From contig JAECRO010000001.1 in NCBI GenBank assembly GCA_016000195.1, positions 89,175 to 153,174 of the forward strand: a DNA stretch of 64,000 nucleotides, written 5' to 3'. Below are positions 24,794-31,987 of the stretch, in pieces (the stretch's first letter is position 1; each line of letters opens with the position of its first letter). This stretch comes from Burkholderiales bacterium. GTDB lineage: Bacteria; Pseudomonadota; Gammaproteobacteria; Burkholderiales; Burkholderiaceae_C. A model generated the notes under the pieces. That model saw nothing but the letters and a program-made list of their open reading frames with translations, was not told the DNA's origin and made no database searches. Position numbers and translations under genes: made by a program.

Positions 24794-24988
24794 ATGCCCA
24801 TGAAGATCATTGCCTCCACCTGCACTGGCTGCTCCGCCTGCGAGCCGGAATGCCCGAACGTCGCCATTCGCGAAAAGGGTGGAACTTTCATCATTGACCC
24901 GAAAAAATGCACCGATTGCGAAGGTCATTACGACGAGCCGCAATGCGTCGCCGTGTGCCCGGTTGACGGCTGCATCGTCAAGATCTGA
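24794..24988 (+). CDS. fdxN: 2[4Fe-4S] ferredoxin, FdxN type
   Basis: A 64-aa bacterial ferredoxin. The first cluster motif is [12 protein letters not shown], and the second is [18 protein letters not shown] with an eight-residue insertion between its second and third cysteines, as in nif-linked FdxN/FdxB ferredoxins. It probably supplies electrons to NifB or to nitrogenase maturation. AGGAGA precedes the ATG by eight bases. The gene directly follows nifB, the common arrangement in diazotrophs. Confidence 0.92.
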   Translation: MPMKIIASTCTGCSACEPECPNVAIREKGGTFIIDPKKCTDCEGHYDEPQCVAVCPVDGCIVKI

Positions 24989-25010
24989 ACCCGTTTCCCA
25001 AAGGATAACC

Positions 25011-25421
25011 ATGCTGCCCAACGTCACCATCACCCCCGCCGCCGCGAAGTTCATCAACCGCATCGTGCGTTTTTCCGGCCTGCCTGCAGGCGCAGGTTTT
25101 CGCCTGGCCGTGAGCCCGGGCGGCTGCTCGGGCTACACCTCGGAGTTCAGCGCCGAGGCTGCGCCCCAGGCGGGCGAGCAGCTGCTGGAGGTCAATGGCG
25201 TGCGCCTGTTCCTGGGCGCAGAGAGCCGGCTGATGCTGGAAGGCATCACGATTGACTTCTCCGAAACACCGACCCAGTCCGGCCTGACCTTCATCAACCC
25301 GAACCAGGCCGCCTGCGGCTGCAGCAGCGCCGAAACGGCGGCACCACCGTCCGGCGTGACCAAGATCGAGATCGGTTCAATCGGACGTGGCCGTCCGGCC
25401 GCGCCCATCCTGGCTTCCTGA
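25011..25421 (+). CDS. Nif-associated A-type Fe-S protein (IscA-nif/HesB)
   Basis: A 136-aa A-type carrier with cysteines in SPGGCSGYTSEF and ACGCSSAET. The C-terminal tail of about 30 residues (PSGVTKIEIGSIGRGRPAAP) is an extension not found in IscA. This is the third A-type gene in the window and the one placed in the nifB operon, as IscA-nif is in other diazotrophs. AAAGGAT precedes ATG 25011. Confidence 0.88.
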   Translation: MLPNVTITPAAAKFINRIVRFSGLPAGAGFRLAVSPGGCSGYTSEFSAEAAPQAGEQLLEVNGVRLFLGAESRLMLEGITIDFSETPTQSGLTFINPNQAACGCSSAETAAPPSGVTKIEIGSIGRGRPAAPILAS

Positions 25422-25446
25422 ACGCAGAGCCACAAGGAGCCGTTCC

Positions 25447-26016
25447 ATGGATGCAGCAAGCCTTGGTTTTGACGACAACCTGGCGGCCTTTGCCGACAGT
25501 GCCATCGGCGGGGGCCTGAGCCCGCAGGTCGAGGCGTTGATCAAACAAGCCGGGTTGCTGCGCCATCGTCCGCAGGAGGCGCTGCCTCTGCTGGAGCAGG
25601 CCCGCGCGGCGGCGCCGCGCCATCCGGTGCCGGTGATCGCGCTGTACCGTTTTTACTTTTATGGCCACCAGCTGGCCCTGGCCCGCGCCGCTGGCGAAGA
25701 CGCACTGGCGATTGCCCGCACGGCGTTGGGGCCTGATTTTGGCGATGAGCCGCCCAGCGACGAAGCAGCGCGCGACGATGCCGCCGTGCGCTTTTACCTG
25801 TTTACCCTCAAGGGACTGGCTTATCTGAACCTGCGCCTGGACGATTTTGAAGAAGCCCGGCTCATGCTGGGTGAACTGCGCCGCCTGGACCCGCAGGACC
25901 GGGTGGGGGGTGCCTTGCTGTTGCAGGTGCTGGCGCGCCATGAGGCGGGAGACGAAGCCGATTCACTTGCGGCCTATCCGGTGCGCGGCTGGAGCGGAAC
26001 CGGGCCTGCCCTATGA
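25447..26016 (+). CDS. TPR-like protein of nif cluster
   Basis: A 189-aa, mostly helical protein. The repeats LLRHRPQEALPLLEQARAAAP, FYFYGHQLALARAAGEDALAI and LKGLAYLNLRLDDFEEARLML are tetratricopeptide-like, about 34 residues each, suggesting a protein-binding scaffold. It has no cysteine cluster and no signal peptide. ACAAGGAG precedes ATG 25447, and the stop overlaps the next gene. Its partner is unknown; position suggests a role in cofactor assembly or its regulation. Confidence 0.7.
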   Translation: MDAASLGFDDNLAAFADSAIGGGLSPQVEALIKQAGLLRHRPQEALPLLEQARAAAPRHPVPVIALYRFYFYGHQLALARAAGEDALAIARTALGPDFGDEPPSDEAARDDAAVRFYLFTLKGLAYLNLRLDDFEEARLMLGELRRLDPQDRVGGALLLQVLARHEAGDEADSLAAYPVRGWSGTGPAL

Positions 26017-26864
26017 AAACACCGGGCGTTGCTGTCATGAACCATGCCTCGGGTGGTGGCGCGCTGCGCGCTCCGGCTGGCGACATTGCGCCGCAGCACT
26101 GGGAAGGCGGACCGCTGGATTGCGGCGCATGCGCTTATGCCCTGTTGCGGGAACTGCCCGGCGAGCAGGGCTGCGAGCCCGGCCATGCCTGCATGCAGGA
26201 CATCTATGCGCGCTGGATTGACCGTTTCTTTCGCTGGCATCCGGCACTCGGGGATGAGCAGCTGGAGCATCCGTATTTCGAGGTTCGGGCCATTGCCGCC
26301 CGCCATGCCAGCGTGTTTCGCCTGGTGGCAATGATTGACGACCCGGACGAGACCGTGCGCCTGCAGATCGCATTGCGGCTGCCGCTGGCCCAACTGTCCA
26401 GACTGGCAACTGACCCGCACCGCGAAGTGCGCATCCGGGTCGCGCAGCGCCTGTCCCCCGTGGCGCTTGCCACCCTGCGCAACGACCCCGACTATGGCGT
26501 GCGCGAGTTGGTGGCCCTTCGCTTGCCGCTGGCCATTTTGCCGCTCATGGCGGGTGATCCTGACCGGGCCGTGCGCATGCGCGTGGCCCAGCGGCTGGAG
26601 ATGCCGGCCTTGCTGCGCATGGCAAACGACGCCGAGGCGGAAGTGCGCCGCATCGTGGCCGAGCGCCTGCCTGCACCGCTGCTCTCGCGTCTGGCCACCG
26701 ATGACGACTGGCGCGTGCGCTGGGAGGTCGCCCAGCGCGGCGATGCCGCCACGCTGCACGCTCTGCGCGACGACGAAGACGCTGAAGTCCGCCAGGCCGT
26801 GGCTGAGCGGCTGGGGCGTGCGGCAAACCGTGAAGTAACCCAACTGGGAGTGGTCCATGGCTGA
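26013..26864 (+). CDS. LRV repeat protein with N-terminal [4Fe-4S] domain
   Basis: The protein (283 aa) resembles the leucine-rich variant (LRV) protein of the Azotobacter nif region. Cysteines in CGACAYALL and GCEPGHACM form the Fe-S domain at about residues 37-60. From about residue 85 to 270 there are roughly eight tandem 24-residue repeats of the form DPHREVRIRVAQRLSPVALATL. Its biochemical role is not established. The start ATG overlaps the preceding stop, and its own end overlaps nifZ by eight bases, so the genes are tightly coupled. Confidence 0.88.
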   Translation: MKTPGVAVMNHASGGGALRAPAGDIAPQHWEGGPLDCGACAYALLRELPGEQGCEPGHACMQDIYARWIDRFFRWHPALGDEQLEHPYFEVRAIAARHASVFRLVAMIDDPDETVRLQIALRLPLAQLSRLATDPHREVRIRVAQRLSPVALATLRNDPDYGVRELVALRLPLAILPLMAGDPDRAVRMRVAQRLEMPALLRMANDAEAEVRRIVAERLPAPLLSRLATDDDWRVRWEVAQRGDAATLHALRDDEDAEVRQAVAERLGRAANREVTQLGVVHG

Positions 26865-27219
26865 CATCAATCGCGACGACAACGAAATCGAACTGGCTTC
26901 CCCGCCGCGCTTCAAGTACGGCGAACGGGTGATTGCACGCTCGGTCATCCGCAACGACGGCACCTACAACGGCCGCGACATCGGCGAGGTGCTGGTCAAC
27001 AAGGGCGAGATCGGCTACGTCATCAACATCAATACCTTTTTGCAGCAGTTCTACATCTATGCCGTGGACTTCGTCGATTCCGGCCACCGCGTCGGCATGC
27101 GGGCCAAGGAACTCTGCACGCTGGACAACCTGCCCGATGACGTGCTGGAGCAACTGGGCGCCAAAGCCACGGTGCTGAGCACACTCGGAAATGCCAAGCC
27201 ACTTGAGGAGAAGTCATGA
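26857..27219 (+). CDS. nifZ: Nitrogen fixation protein NifZ
   Basis: NifZ (120 aa) helps the maturation of the P-cluster in MoFe protein. The family motif YGERVIARSVIRNDGTYNG is near residue 22, followed by GEVLVNKGEIGYVININTFLQQFYIYAVDF. It overlaps both neighbours (eight bases upstream, four downstream). A second, shorter NifZ-domain gene follows directly. Confidence 0.93.
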   Translation: MADINRDDNEIELASPPRFKYGERVIARSVIRNDGTYNGRDIGEVLVNKGEIGYVININTFLQQFYIYAVDFVDSGHRVGMRAKELCTLDNLPDDVLEQLGAKATVLSTLGNAKPLEEKS

Positions 27220-27512
27220 ATGCCATGAAAGCCGCGACCCATATCGAACCCCGCGAGCCTGCCTATGCCTGGGGCCAGCGTGTCATCGCGCTGGATGACC
27301 TGGTGAATGACGGCAGCTACCCCGAACGCCCGGAGGACGCACTGCTGGCCGCCCGTGGCTCGGTCGGCGAAATCGTCAATGTGGGCCATGCGCAGGAGTT
27401 GAACGAGCCGGTGTATCTGGTGCAGTTCGACGGTTGCGTGGTCGGCTGCCTTGAAATTGAGCTGGTTCCGGCACCGCACGGATTGCTGCCGGAAACGGAG
27501 GAGGGGGCATGA
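27216..27512 (+). CDS. Second NifZ-domain protein
   Basis: A 98-aa protein with the NifZ fold: AYAWGQRVIALDDLVNDGSYPE followed by LLAARGSVGEIVNVG and VYLVQFDGCVVGCLEIEL. It is clearly related to the preceding gene but diverged, and it has two cysteines in the VVGCLE region, where NifZ normally has none. Tandem NifZ proteins may form a heteromer. ATGA overlaps link it to both neighbours. Confidence 0.82.
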   Translation: MNAMKAATHIEPREPAYAWGQRVIALDDLVNDGSYPERPEDALLAARGSVGEIVNVGHAQELNEPVYLVQFDGCVVGCLEIELVPAPHGLLPETEEGA

Positions 27513-27859
27513 ACACCTCGAAGGCTGCGGCTGCTCCGGCCAGCGGCCCGGTAGCGGACTTCATGCAGCACCGTCTGGAGCGGGCCCTGCGTGAGCGGGT
27601 GCGCTACCGCTATGTCCAGCCGCTCGTACTGCGCGAAGGCAACAGTTTTCGCATCCAGAGCCCTTGCTGCTCGCGCAACGTGGACCCCAGCGGCGGCGTG
27701 ATCGACATTGCGCTGCTGGTGCCCGGCGCTGCGCAGCGCTGGTGCCTGTCTGCGCGCGACCATGCCCGTGGCGCCTGGGTGCCCCGGTTTCAGGATGAAC
27801 CGCTGGACGAGTTGCTGGACGCCCTGTGCGTTGACAACGAACGCCAGTTCTGGCCCTGA
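27509..27859 (+). CDS. Nif-cluster protein of unknown function (DUF3024-like)
   Basis: A 116-aa protein with RYRYVQPLVLREGNSFRI, the cysteine pair SPCCSRNVDPSGGVIDIALL and an end typical of a mixed alpha/beta protein (LLDALCVDNERQFWP). I associate this pattern with a small DUF (possibly DUF3024) often found in nif clusters, but I am not sure of the number. The two adjacent cysteines could bind metal. Translation is coupled to the preceding NifZ-like gene by a four-base overlap. Confidence 0.6.
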   Translation: MNTSKAAAAPASGPVADFMQHRLERALRERVRYRYVQPLVLREGNSFRIQSPCCSRNVDPSGGVIDIALLVPGAAQRWCLSARDHARGAWVPRFQDEPLDELLDALCVDNERQFWP

Positions 27860-27888
27860 ACTGAGTTGACGACACCCTGGCCATCACC

Positions 27889-29037
27889 ATGATCTACCTC
27901 GACCACAACGCCACCACGCCGCCCGCACCTGCGGTCGTCGCCGCCATGCTGCCGGTGCTCTCCAGCCTGTGGGCCAACAGCTCTTCGCAGCACGGGCCGG
28001 GGCAGGAAGCCAAGCGTGCCTTGGGGGCGGCGCGTGCAACGGTGGCGCGGGTGCTGGGCTGCAAGCCTGTCGAGGTCATTTTTACCAGCGGCGCCACCGA
28101 GGCCAACCACATGGCCGTGCGCGGCCTGCTGGCCGCTGCCGCCCCCGAGCGCCAGCGCGTCGTCTTCAGCTGCATTGAACATGCTGGTCATCTGCGCCTG
28201 GCGCGGGCGCTGGCCGCGAGCGGTGTCCGGGTGGACTTTATCCCCGTGCTGGCTGACGGCACGCTTGATCTGCCCGCCGCCGCTGCGCTGATAGGCCCGG
28301 ACGTGGCGCTGGTCTCGCTGATGGCCGCCAACAATGAAACCGGCGTCCTGATGCCGGTGGCAGAAGTCGCGGCGCTGGCGCAGGCCGCCGGGGCGCGGCT
28401 GCATGTGGATGCCACGCAGTTCATCGGCAAGCTGCCGTTTGTTTTTTCCACCTGCGGTGCTGATGCGGTGTCGCTGTCGGCGCACAAGCTGCAAGGCCCC
28501 AAGGGCGTAGGCGCGCTGCTGCTGCGCCAGGGAACGCCTTTCATCCCGCAAACGCTGGGCAGCCAGGAACGCGGCCGTCGCGGCGGCACCGAGAACCTGG
28601 CCGGCATCGTCGGGCTGGCGGCGGCGCTCGACCTGCTGGGTGATGTGAGCGCGGAAGCCGCCCGCGTGGCCGTCCTGCGCGACGAACTTGAAGCCGGGTT
28701 GAGCCGCGCGCTGCCCGCCACCCACATCTGGTGCCAGAGCGTGCCGCGTCTGCCCGGCACCAGTTACCTGCGTTTTGGCCAGTTATCAGTCGATGTGGTG
28801 CTGCAGCGGCTGGAGCGCCTTGGCGTGGCGGCATCGTCGGGCGCGGCCTGCTCCTCCGGCGGCAGCGAGCCCTCGCATGTCCTGACCGCGATGGGCGTTC
28901 CCGCCGACGAGGCGCTGGCCGCCGTGCGCCTGTCGCTCGGCCATACCACCACCGCTGAAGACGTGGCCTGCCTGCTGAATGCGCTGCCGCCGCTCCTGGC
29001 GCCGCTGCTGCATGAAGAAATGTTGATTGCTCCTTAA
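27889..29037 (+). CDS. nifS: Cysteine desulfurase NifS
   Basis: A 382-aa PLP enzyme supplying sulfur for nitrogenase clusters. It begins MIYLDHNATTPPAPAVV; the PLP lysine is in SLSAHKLQGPKG and the active cysteine in ASSGAACSSGGSEPSHVL. It differs clearly from the IscS at 19598, so the window has two desulfurases of different types. nifT follows 42 bp downstream. No nifU is seen beside it, which implies that it works with the IscU at 19102 or a NifU elsewhere. Confidence 0.93.
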   Translation: MIYLDHNATTPPAPAVVAAMLPVLSSLWANSSSQHGPGQEAKRALGAARATVARVLGCKPVEVIFTSGATEANHMAVRGLLAAAAPERQRVVFSCIEHAGHLRLARALAASGVRVDFIPVLADGTLDLPAAAALIGPDVALVSLMAANNETGVLMPVAEVAALAQAAGARLHVDATQFIGKLPFVFSTCGADAVSLSAHKLQGPKGVGALLLRQGTPFIPQTLGSQERGRRGGTENLAGIVGLAAALDLLGDVSAEAARVAVLRDELEAGLSRALPATHIWCQSVPRLPGTSYLRFGQLSVDVVLQRLERLGVAASSGAACSSGGSEPSHVLTAMGVPADEALAAVRLSLGHTTTAEDVACLLNALPPLLAPLLHEEMLIAP

Positions 29038-29079
29038 AGCGAACCCTGAACCTATGTTTACACCTACCAGGAGCCAAAG

Positions 29080-29298
29080 ATGAAACTGATGATCCGCAAA
29101 GACAGCAAGGGCACGTTGACCGGCTATGTGCCCAAGAAAGACCTGGAGGAGCCCATCATCAGCATGGTCAACCCCGGCATGTGGGGCGGACTGGTGACGC
29201 TGGGGAACGGCTGGCAGTTCGATCTGCCCGTCATGCCCGCCGACACGCAGCTGCCCATCACCGTCGAAGCGCGCCGCCTCCCGGTGCTTGAGGACTAA
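29080..29298 (+). CDS. nifT: Nitrogen fixation protein NifT/FixU
   Basis: A 72-aa protein of the NifT/FixU family. It contains MIRKDSKGTLTGYVPKKDLEE and the conserved WGGLVTLGNGWQFDLP. Mutants in other diazotrophs show little phenotype, and its function is not established. CAGGAGCC lies eight bases before the ATG. Confidence 0.93.
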   Translation: MKLMIRKDSKGTLTGYVPKKDLEEPIISMVNPGMWGGLVTLGNGWQFDLPVMPADTQLPITVEARRLPVLED

Positions 29299-29309
29299 GG
29301 AGCACCGCC

Positions 29310-29570
29310 ATGGCCATGACTCCTGACTATCTGCGTGATGCCGGCGAAGTGATAGGCGCGGCGTCATCGCTTCGCGACGCGGCAGCGATCTGGCGCGCAC
29401 GCGATCCCGACATGCGTGTCGTGCTGGTCGATGCGATGGACATGAGCGACGAAACCCCCGCGCTGCTGCTGGGCACCCGCCGCATTTATCTGGCGACCTC
29501 GAACGGCCATTGCTGGTCCATCACCCAGCAGCCCGAAGAGGCGACAGCACTGATTCTGACCCAGGACTAG
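29310..29570 (+). CDS. Small nif-cluster protein of unknown function
   Basis: An 86-aa protein with an N-terminal helical half (SSLRDAAAIWRARDPDMRVVLVDAMD) and a strand-rich end (GTRRIYLATSNGHCWSIT). It resembles small conserved proteins found beside nifT in several proteobacterial nif clusters (possibly DUF6129), but I cannot confirm the family. AAGGAG is eight bases before the ATG. It has one cysteine and no membrane segment. Confidence 0.6.
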   Translation: MAMTPDYLRDAGEVIGAASSLRDAAAIWRARDPDMRVVLVDAMDMSDETPALLLGTRRIYLATSNGHCWSITQQPEEATALILTQD

Positions 29571-29572
29571 CC

Positions 29573-30736
29573 ATGGAAATCGACGCCATCTCCCTGTTTG
29601 AACCCGAATGCGGCGACCGCGAGATCGAACTCGTCTGTGCCGTGCTGCAGTCAACCCGCTGGGGCGATGGCCCGATGCTCGACTCCTTCGAGCGCGCCTT
29701 TGCCGGCTGGGTCGGGCGCAAGTACGCCGTGGCCGTCGGCAGCGGCACGCTGGGCACCTGGATTGCACTGCGGGCCATGGGCATTGGCCCCGGCGACGAG
29801 GTGATCTGTACCTCGCATGCCTGGCATCAGGTAGCGCAGGCCATCACGCTGGCGGGCGCGACCCCGGTGTTTGCCGACATCGACTACTGGACCGGCAGCC
29901 TGAGCCCTGAAAAGGCCGCACTCAAAATCACCCCCAACACCCGCGCCATCCTGGCCGGCAACACCAACGGCCATCCGGCCGACTGGGAGCCATTGCGGGC
30001 ACTGGCCGATGCACACGGCCTGAAACTCATCGAAGACAGCACCGAAGCGCTGGGTTCGCGCTACAAGGGCCAGTGCGTGGGCAGCTTCGGCGACGTGGCG
30101 GTGTTTGATTTTTCCCTGCCCTCGGCGCTATGCACCGGCGAGGGCGGCATGCTGGTCACTGACGACGATGAGCTGGTTCACGAGCTGCGCTACCTGCGCC
30201 AGCGCCGCATTGCCGACCGCAACTCGGTCTCGGTCGGCTCTCGGGTGCCGCTGCAGGCTGGCATGAGCGAGCTGACCGCCGCCCTGGGGCTGGCCCAGCT
30301 GGCCAGCCTGGACGAACGCCTGGACATGCGCCGGGAAGTCGAAGGCTGGTATCTGGCGCACATGGAGAGCTTTGAGGGCGTCAAGCCGCCCTACATCAGC
30401 GAGAACGTCGATGAGGTCAACTGGATGCTCTATGTCGTGCATCTGGGCAAGCGCTTCACGCTCAGCGCCCGGGCGCAGATGATTGACGACCTGAAGGCCA
30501 GCGGCGTCGAGACCGCCGCCTACAGCCACCCGCTGCACCAGCAGTTTTACTACATGAATACGGGCGGCGCCATCGGGCACCAGCGCGGCCTGCTGCGCGA
30601 CACCGACCGCATCGGCGACCGCGCCCTGGCGCTGCCGCTGCACACCCAGCTCGACGAAACACAGATCCAGTACATCGTCACCACGCTCAAGGACACCGCG
30701 ACCAATGTCGGTGCCGGCGCAGCCATTTACCTCTGA
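29573..30736 (+). CDS. DegT/DnrJ/EryC1/StrS-family protein lacking PLP lysine
   Basis: A 387-aa fold-type I PLP-family protein. Conserved parts include GSGTLGTWIAL (phosphate binding), LAGNTNGHPAD, the pyridine-contacting Asp155 in IEDSTEALGS and TGEGGMLVTDD. Where sugar aminotransferases have the Schiff-base lysine (FSFH..KN.T.GEGG), this protein has FDFSLPSALCTGEGG, placing Ser184 at the lysine position. It should therefore be unable to form the internal aldimine. ATG 29573 is preceded by the stop of the small gene two bases earlier. Substrate and role in nitrogen fixation are unknown. Confidence 0.85.
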   Translation: MEIDAISLFEPECGDREIELVCAVLQSTRWGDGPMLDSFERAFAGWVGRKYAVAVGSGTLGTWIALRAMGIGPGDEVICTSHAWHQVAQAITLAGATPVFADIDYWTGSLSPEKAALKITPNTRAILAGNTNGHPADWEPLRALADAHGLKLIEDSTEALGSRYKGQCVGSFGDVAVFDFSLPSALCTGEGGMLVTDDDELVHELRYLRQRRIADRNSVSVGSRVPLQAGMSELTAALGLAQLASLDERLDMRREVEGWYLAHMESFEGVKPPYISENVDEVNWMLYVVHLGKRFTLSARAQMIDDLKASGVETAAYSHPLHQQFYYMNTGGAIGHQRGLLRDTDRIGDRALALPLHTQLDETQIQYIVTTLKDTATNVGAGAAIYL

Positions 30737-30746
30737 GGACTTCACC

Positions 30747-31592
30747 ATGAACGCTTTGATCCATGACATTGCCCAACAGCTTGACGCAGGCACTGTCATT
30801 CCTTACCTTGGACCTGACATGCTGTCGCTGTGCCGCGACCTCAAGGTGCCCGCCACTCCGCTGGCGCTGGCCGAGATCATGACCTCCAAGGTCAGCGTGC
30901 CGCACAAGATTCGCAAGCGCCTGACCCAGGCCGCGCAGTTCATCGAGAACTTCAAGCACCGCAAATCGGTGGTGCATCTGATGAACGAGGCCTTTGCCGC
31001 CACGCCAGCCCCCTCGGCCTTTCACCTCGCCCTGGCGGGCAGTGGGGCCGGGCTATGGGTGGACACCTGGTATGACGACACGATGGCTGCCGCGCTTGCG
31101 CAGACCCAGTCCGCCAGCGACTGGGTGCAGGTGCAGGGCCTGTCGCAGTCCGAACATTTTGGTCACTGGACCGGCGTGTATGCAGGCGATGGCGCCTTGC
31201 TGCCCGAGATGCCCGCCGATGCTGCCCGCATTCTCTACAAGCCCATCGGCAGCCACGGCCCGGCCGGCAACTTTCTGGTGTCCGACAGCGATTACGTTGA
31301 AGTGCTGACCGAGATTGATATCCAGACGCCGATTCCGGCTGCCGTGCAGGCCTGGCGCACCGGCCGCAACTTCCTGTTCCTGGGCTGCCGCTTTGACGAC
31401 CAGCTGACGCGCTGCTTTGCGCGCCAGATCATGAAACGCTCGTCCGACCGCCACTGGGCCGTGCTGCCCGAAGAACCCACCCGCATGGAGGCGCGCTTTC
31501 TGCAGGAGCAGGGCATCACGCGCATCAACATGCCGCTGGCACAGTTTGCCGACGCGCTGATGGAGGCCATGCAGCCGGCGCTGGCGGCTTGA
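30747..31592 (+). CDS. SIR2-like domain protein of nif operon
   Basis: A 281-aa protein with a degenerate SIR2-like (SIR2_2) pattern: VIPYLGPDM for the glycine-rich NAD loop, DTWYDD (106-111) at the place of the usual TNYDD, a histidine in IGSHGPAGN (His170), and FLFLGCRFDDQLTR for the final NAD-contact strand. The asparagine typical of the catalytic centre is replaced by tryptophan, so the NAD chemistry may be changed or lost. SIR2-like proteins usually occur in phage defence; here the gene is 10 bp after the DegT-family gene inside the nif operon. Confidence 0.7.
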   Translation: MNALIHDIAQQLDAGTVIPYLGPDMLSLCRDLKVPATPLALAEIMTSKVSVPHKIRKRLTQAAQFIENFKHRKSVVHLMNEAFAATPAPSAFHLALAGSGAGLWVDTWYDDTMAAALAQTQSASDWVQVQGLSQSEHFGHWTGVYAGDGALLPEMPADAARILYKPIGSHGPAGNFLVSDSDYVEVLTEIDIQTPIPAAVQAWRTGRNFLFLGCRFDDQLTRCFARQIMKRSSDRHWAVLPEEPTRMEARFLQEQGITRINMPLAQFADALMEAMQPALAA

Positions 31593-31648
31593 AGACTTTC
31601 ATTCGTTTTCCGTTCCTTTCCCAACCCACCCACCCACTAAAAATCATC

Positions 31649-31978
31649 ATGACGACACTTACCACCCCTGAATCTGCACAAACCATCATGACGACCATGA
31701 CCGTCATGCCATCCGGCAAGTCCTATCAAGTCGCTGCCGGCACGACCTTGCTCAAGGCCCTGCAATCCGTCGGCGAGCCGATCAAGAGCAAATGCGGTGG
31801 CGAAGCCAAGTGCGAACAATGCCACGTCTTCGTGACGTCAGGTCGCAAGACCCTGTCCAAGATCAAGGCTGCGGAAAACGAAAAGCTCGACGGCATGGTG
31901 GGCATCAGTTCCAACTCCCGCCTGGCCTGCCAGGCGGTGCTTGGAACAGAGCCGATCACCGTGGAATTGATCGCCTGA
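31649..31978 (+). CDS. [2Fe-2S] ferredoxin of nif operon
   Basis: A 109-aa adrenodoxin/plant-type ferredoxin domain. The ligands are KCGGEAKCEQC (C-X5-C-X2-C) with the last Cys in SRLACQAVLG. It is distinct from Fdx at 15962, with only short similarity around the cluster. Such nif-linked ferredoxins may protect nitrogenase or donate electrons. The start is ATG 31649 or an ATG 13 codons later; neither has a strong ribosome-binding site. Confidence 0.85.
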   Translation: MTTLTTPESAQTIMTTMTVMPSGKSYQVAAGTTLLKALQSVGEPIKSKCGGEAKCEQCHVFVTSGRKTLSKIKAAENEKLDGMVGISSNSRLACQAVLGTEPITVELIA

Positions 31979-31987
31979 AGCCGCACC

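Noticed and set aside
30747..31592. Antiphage defence island around the SIR2-like and HepT-like genes
   Set aside because: All neighbours are nif or redox genes in one operon behind a NifA promoter, with no restriction, retron, Argonaute or nuclease genes nearby.
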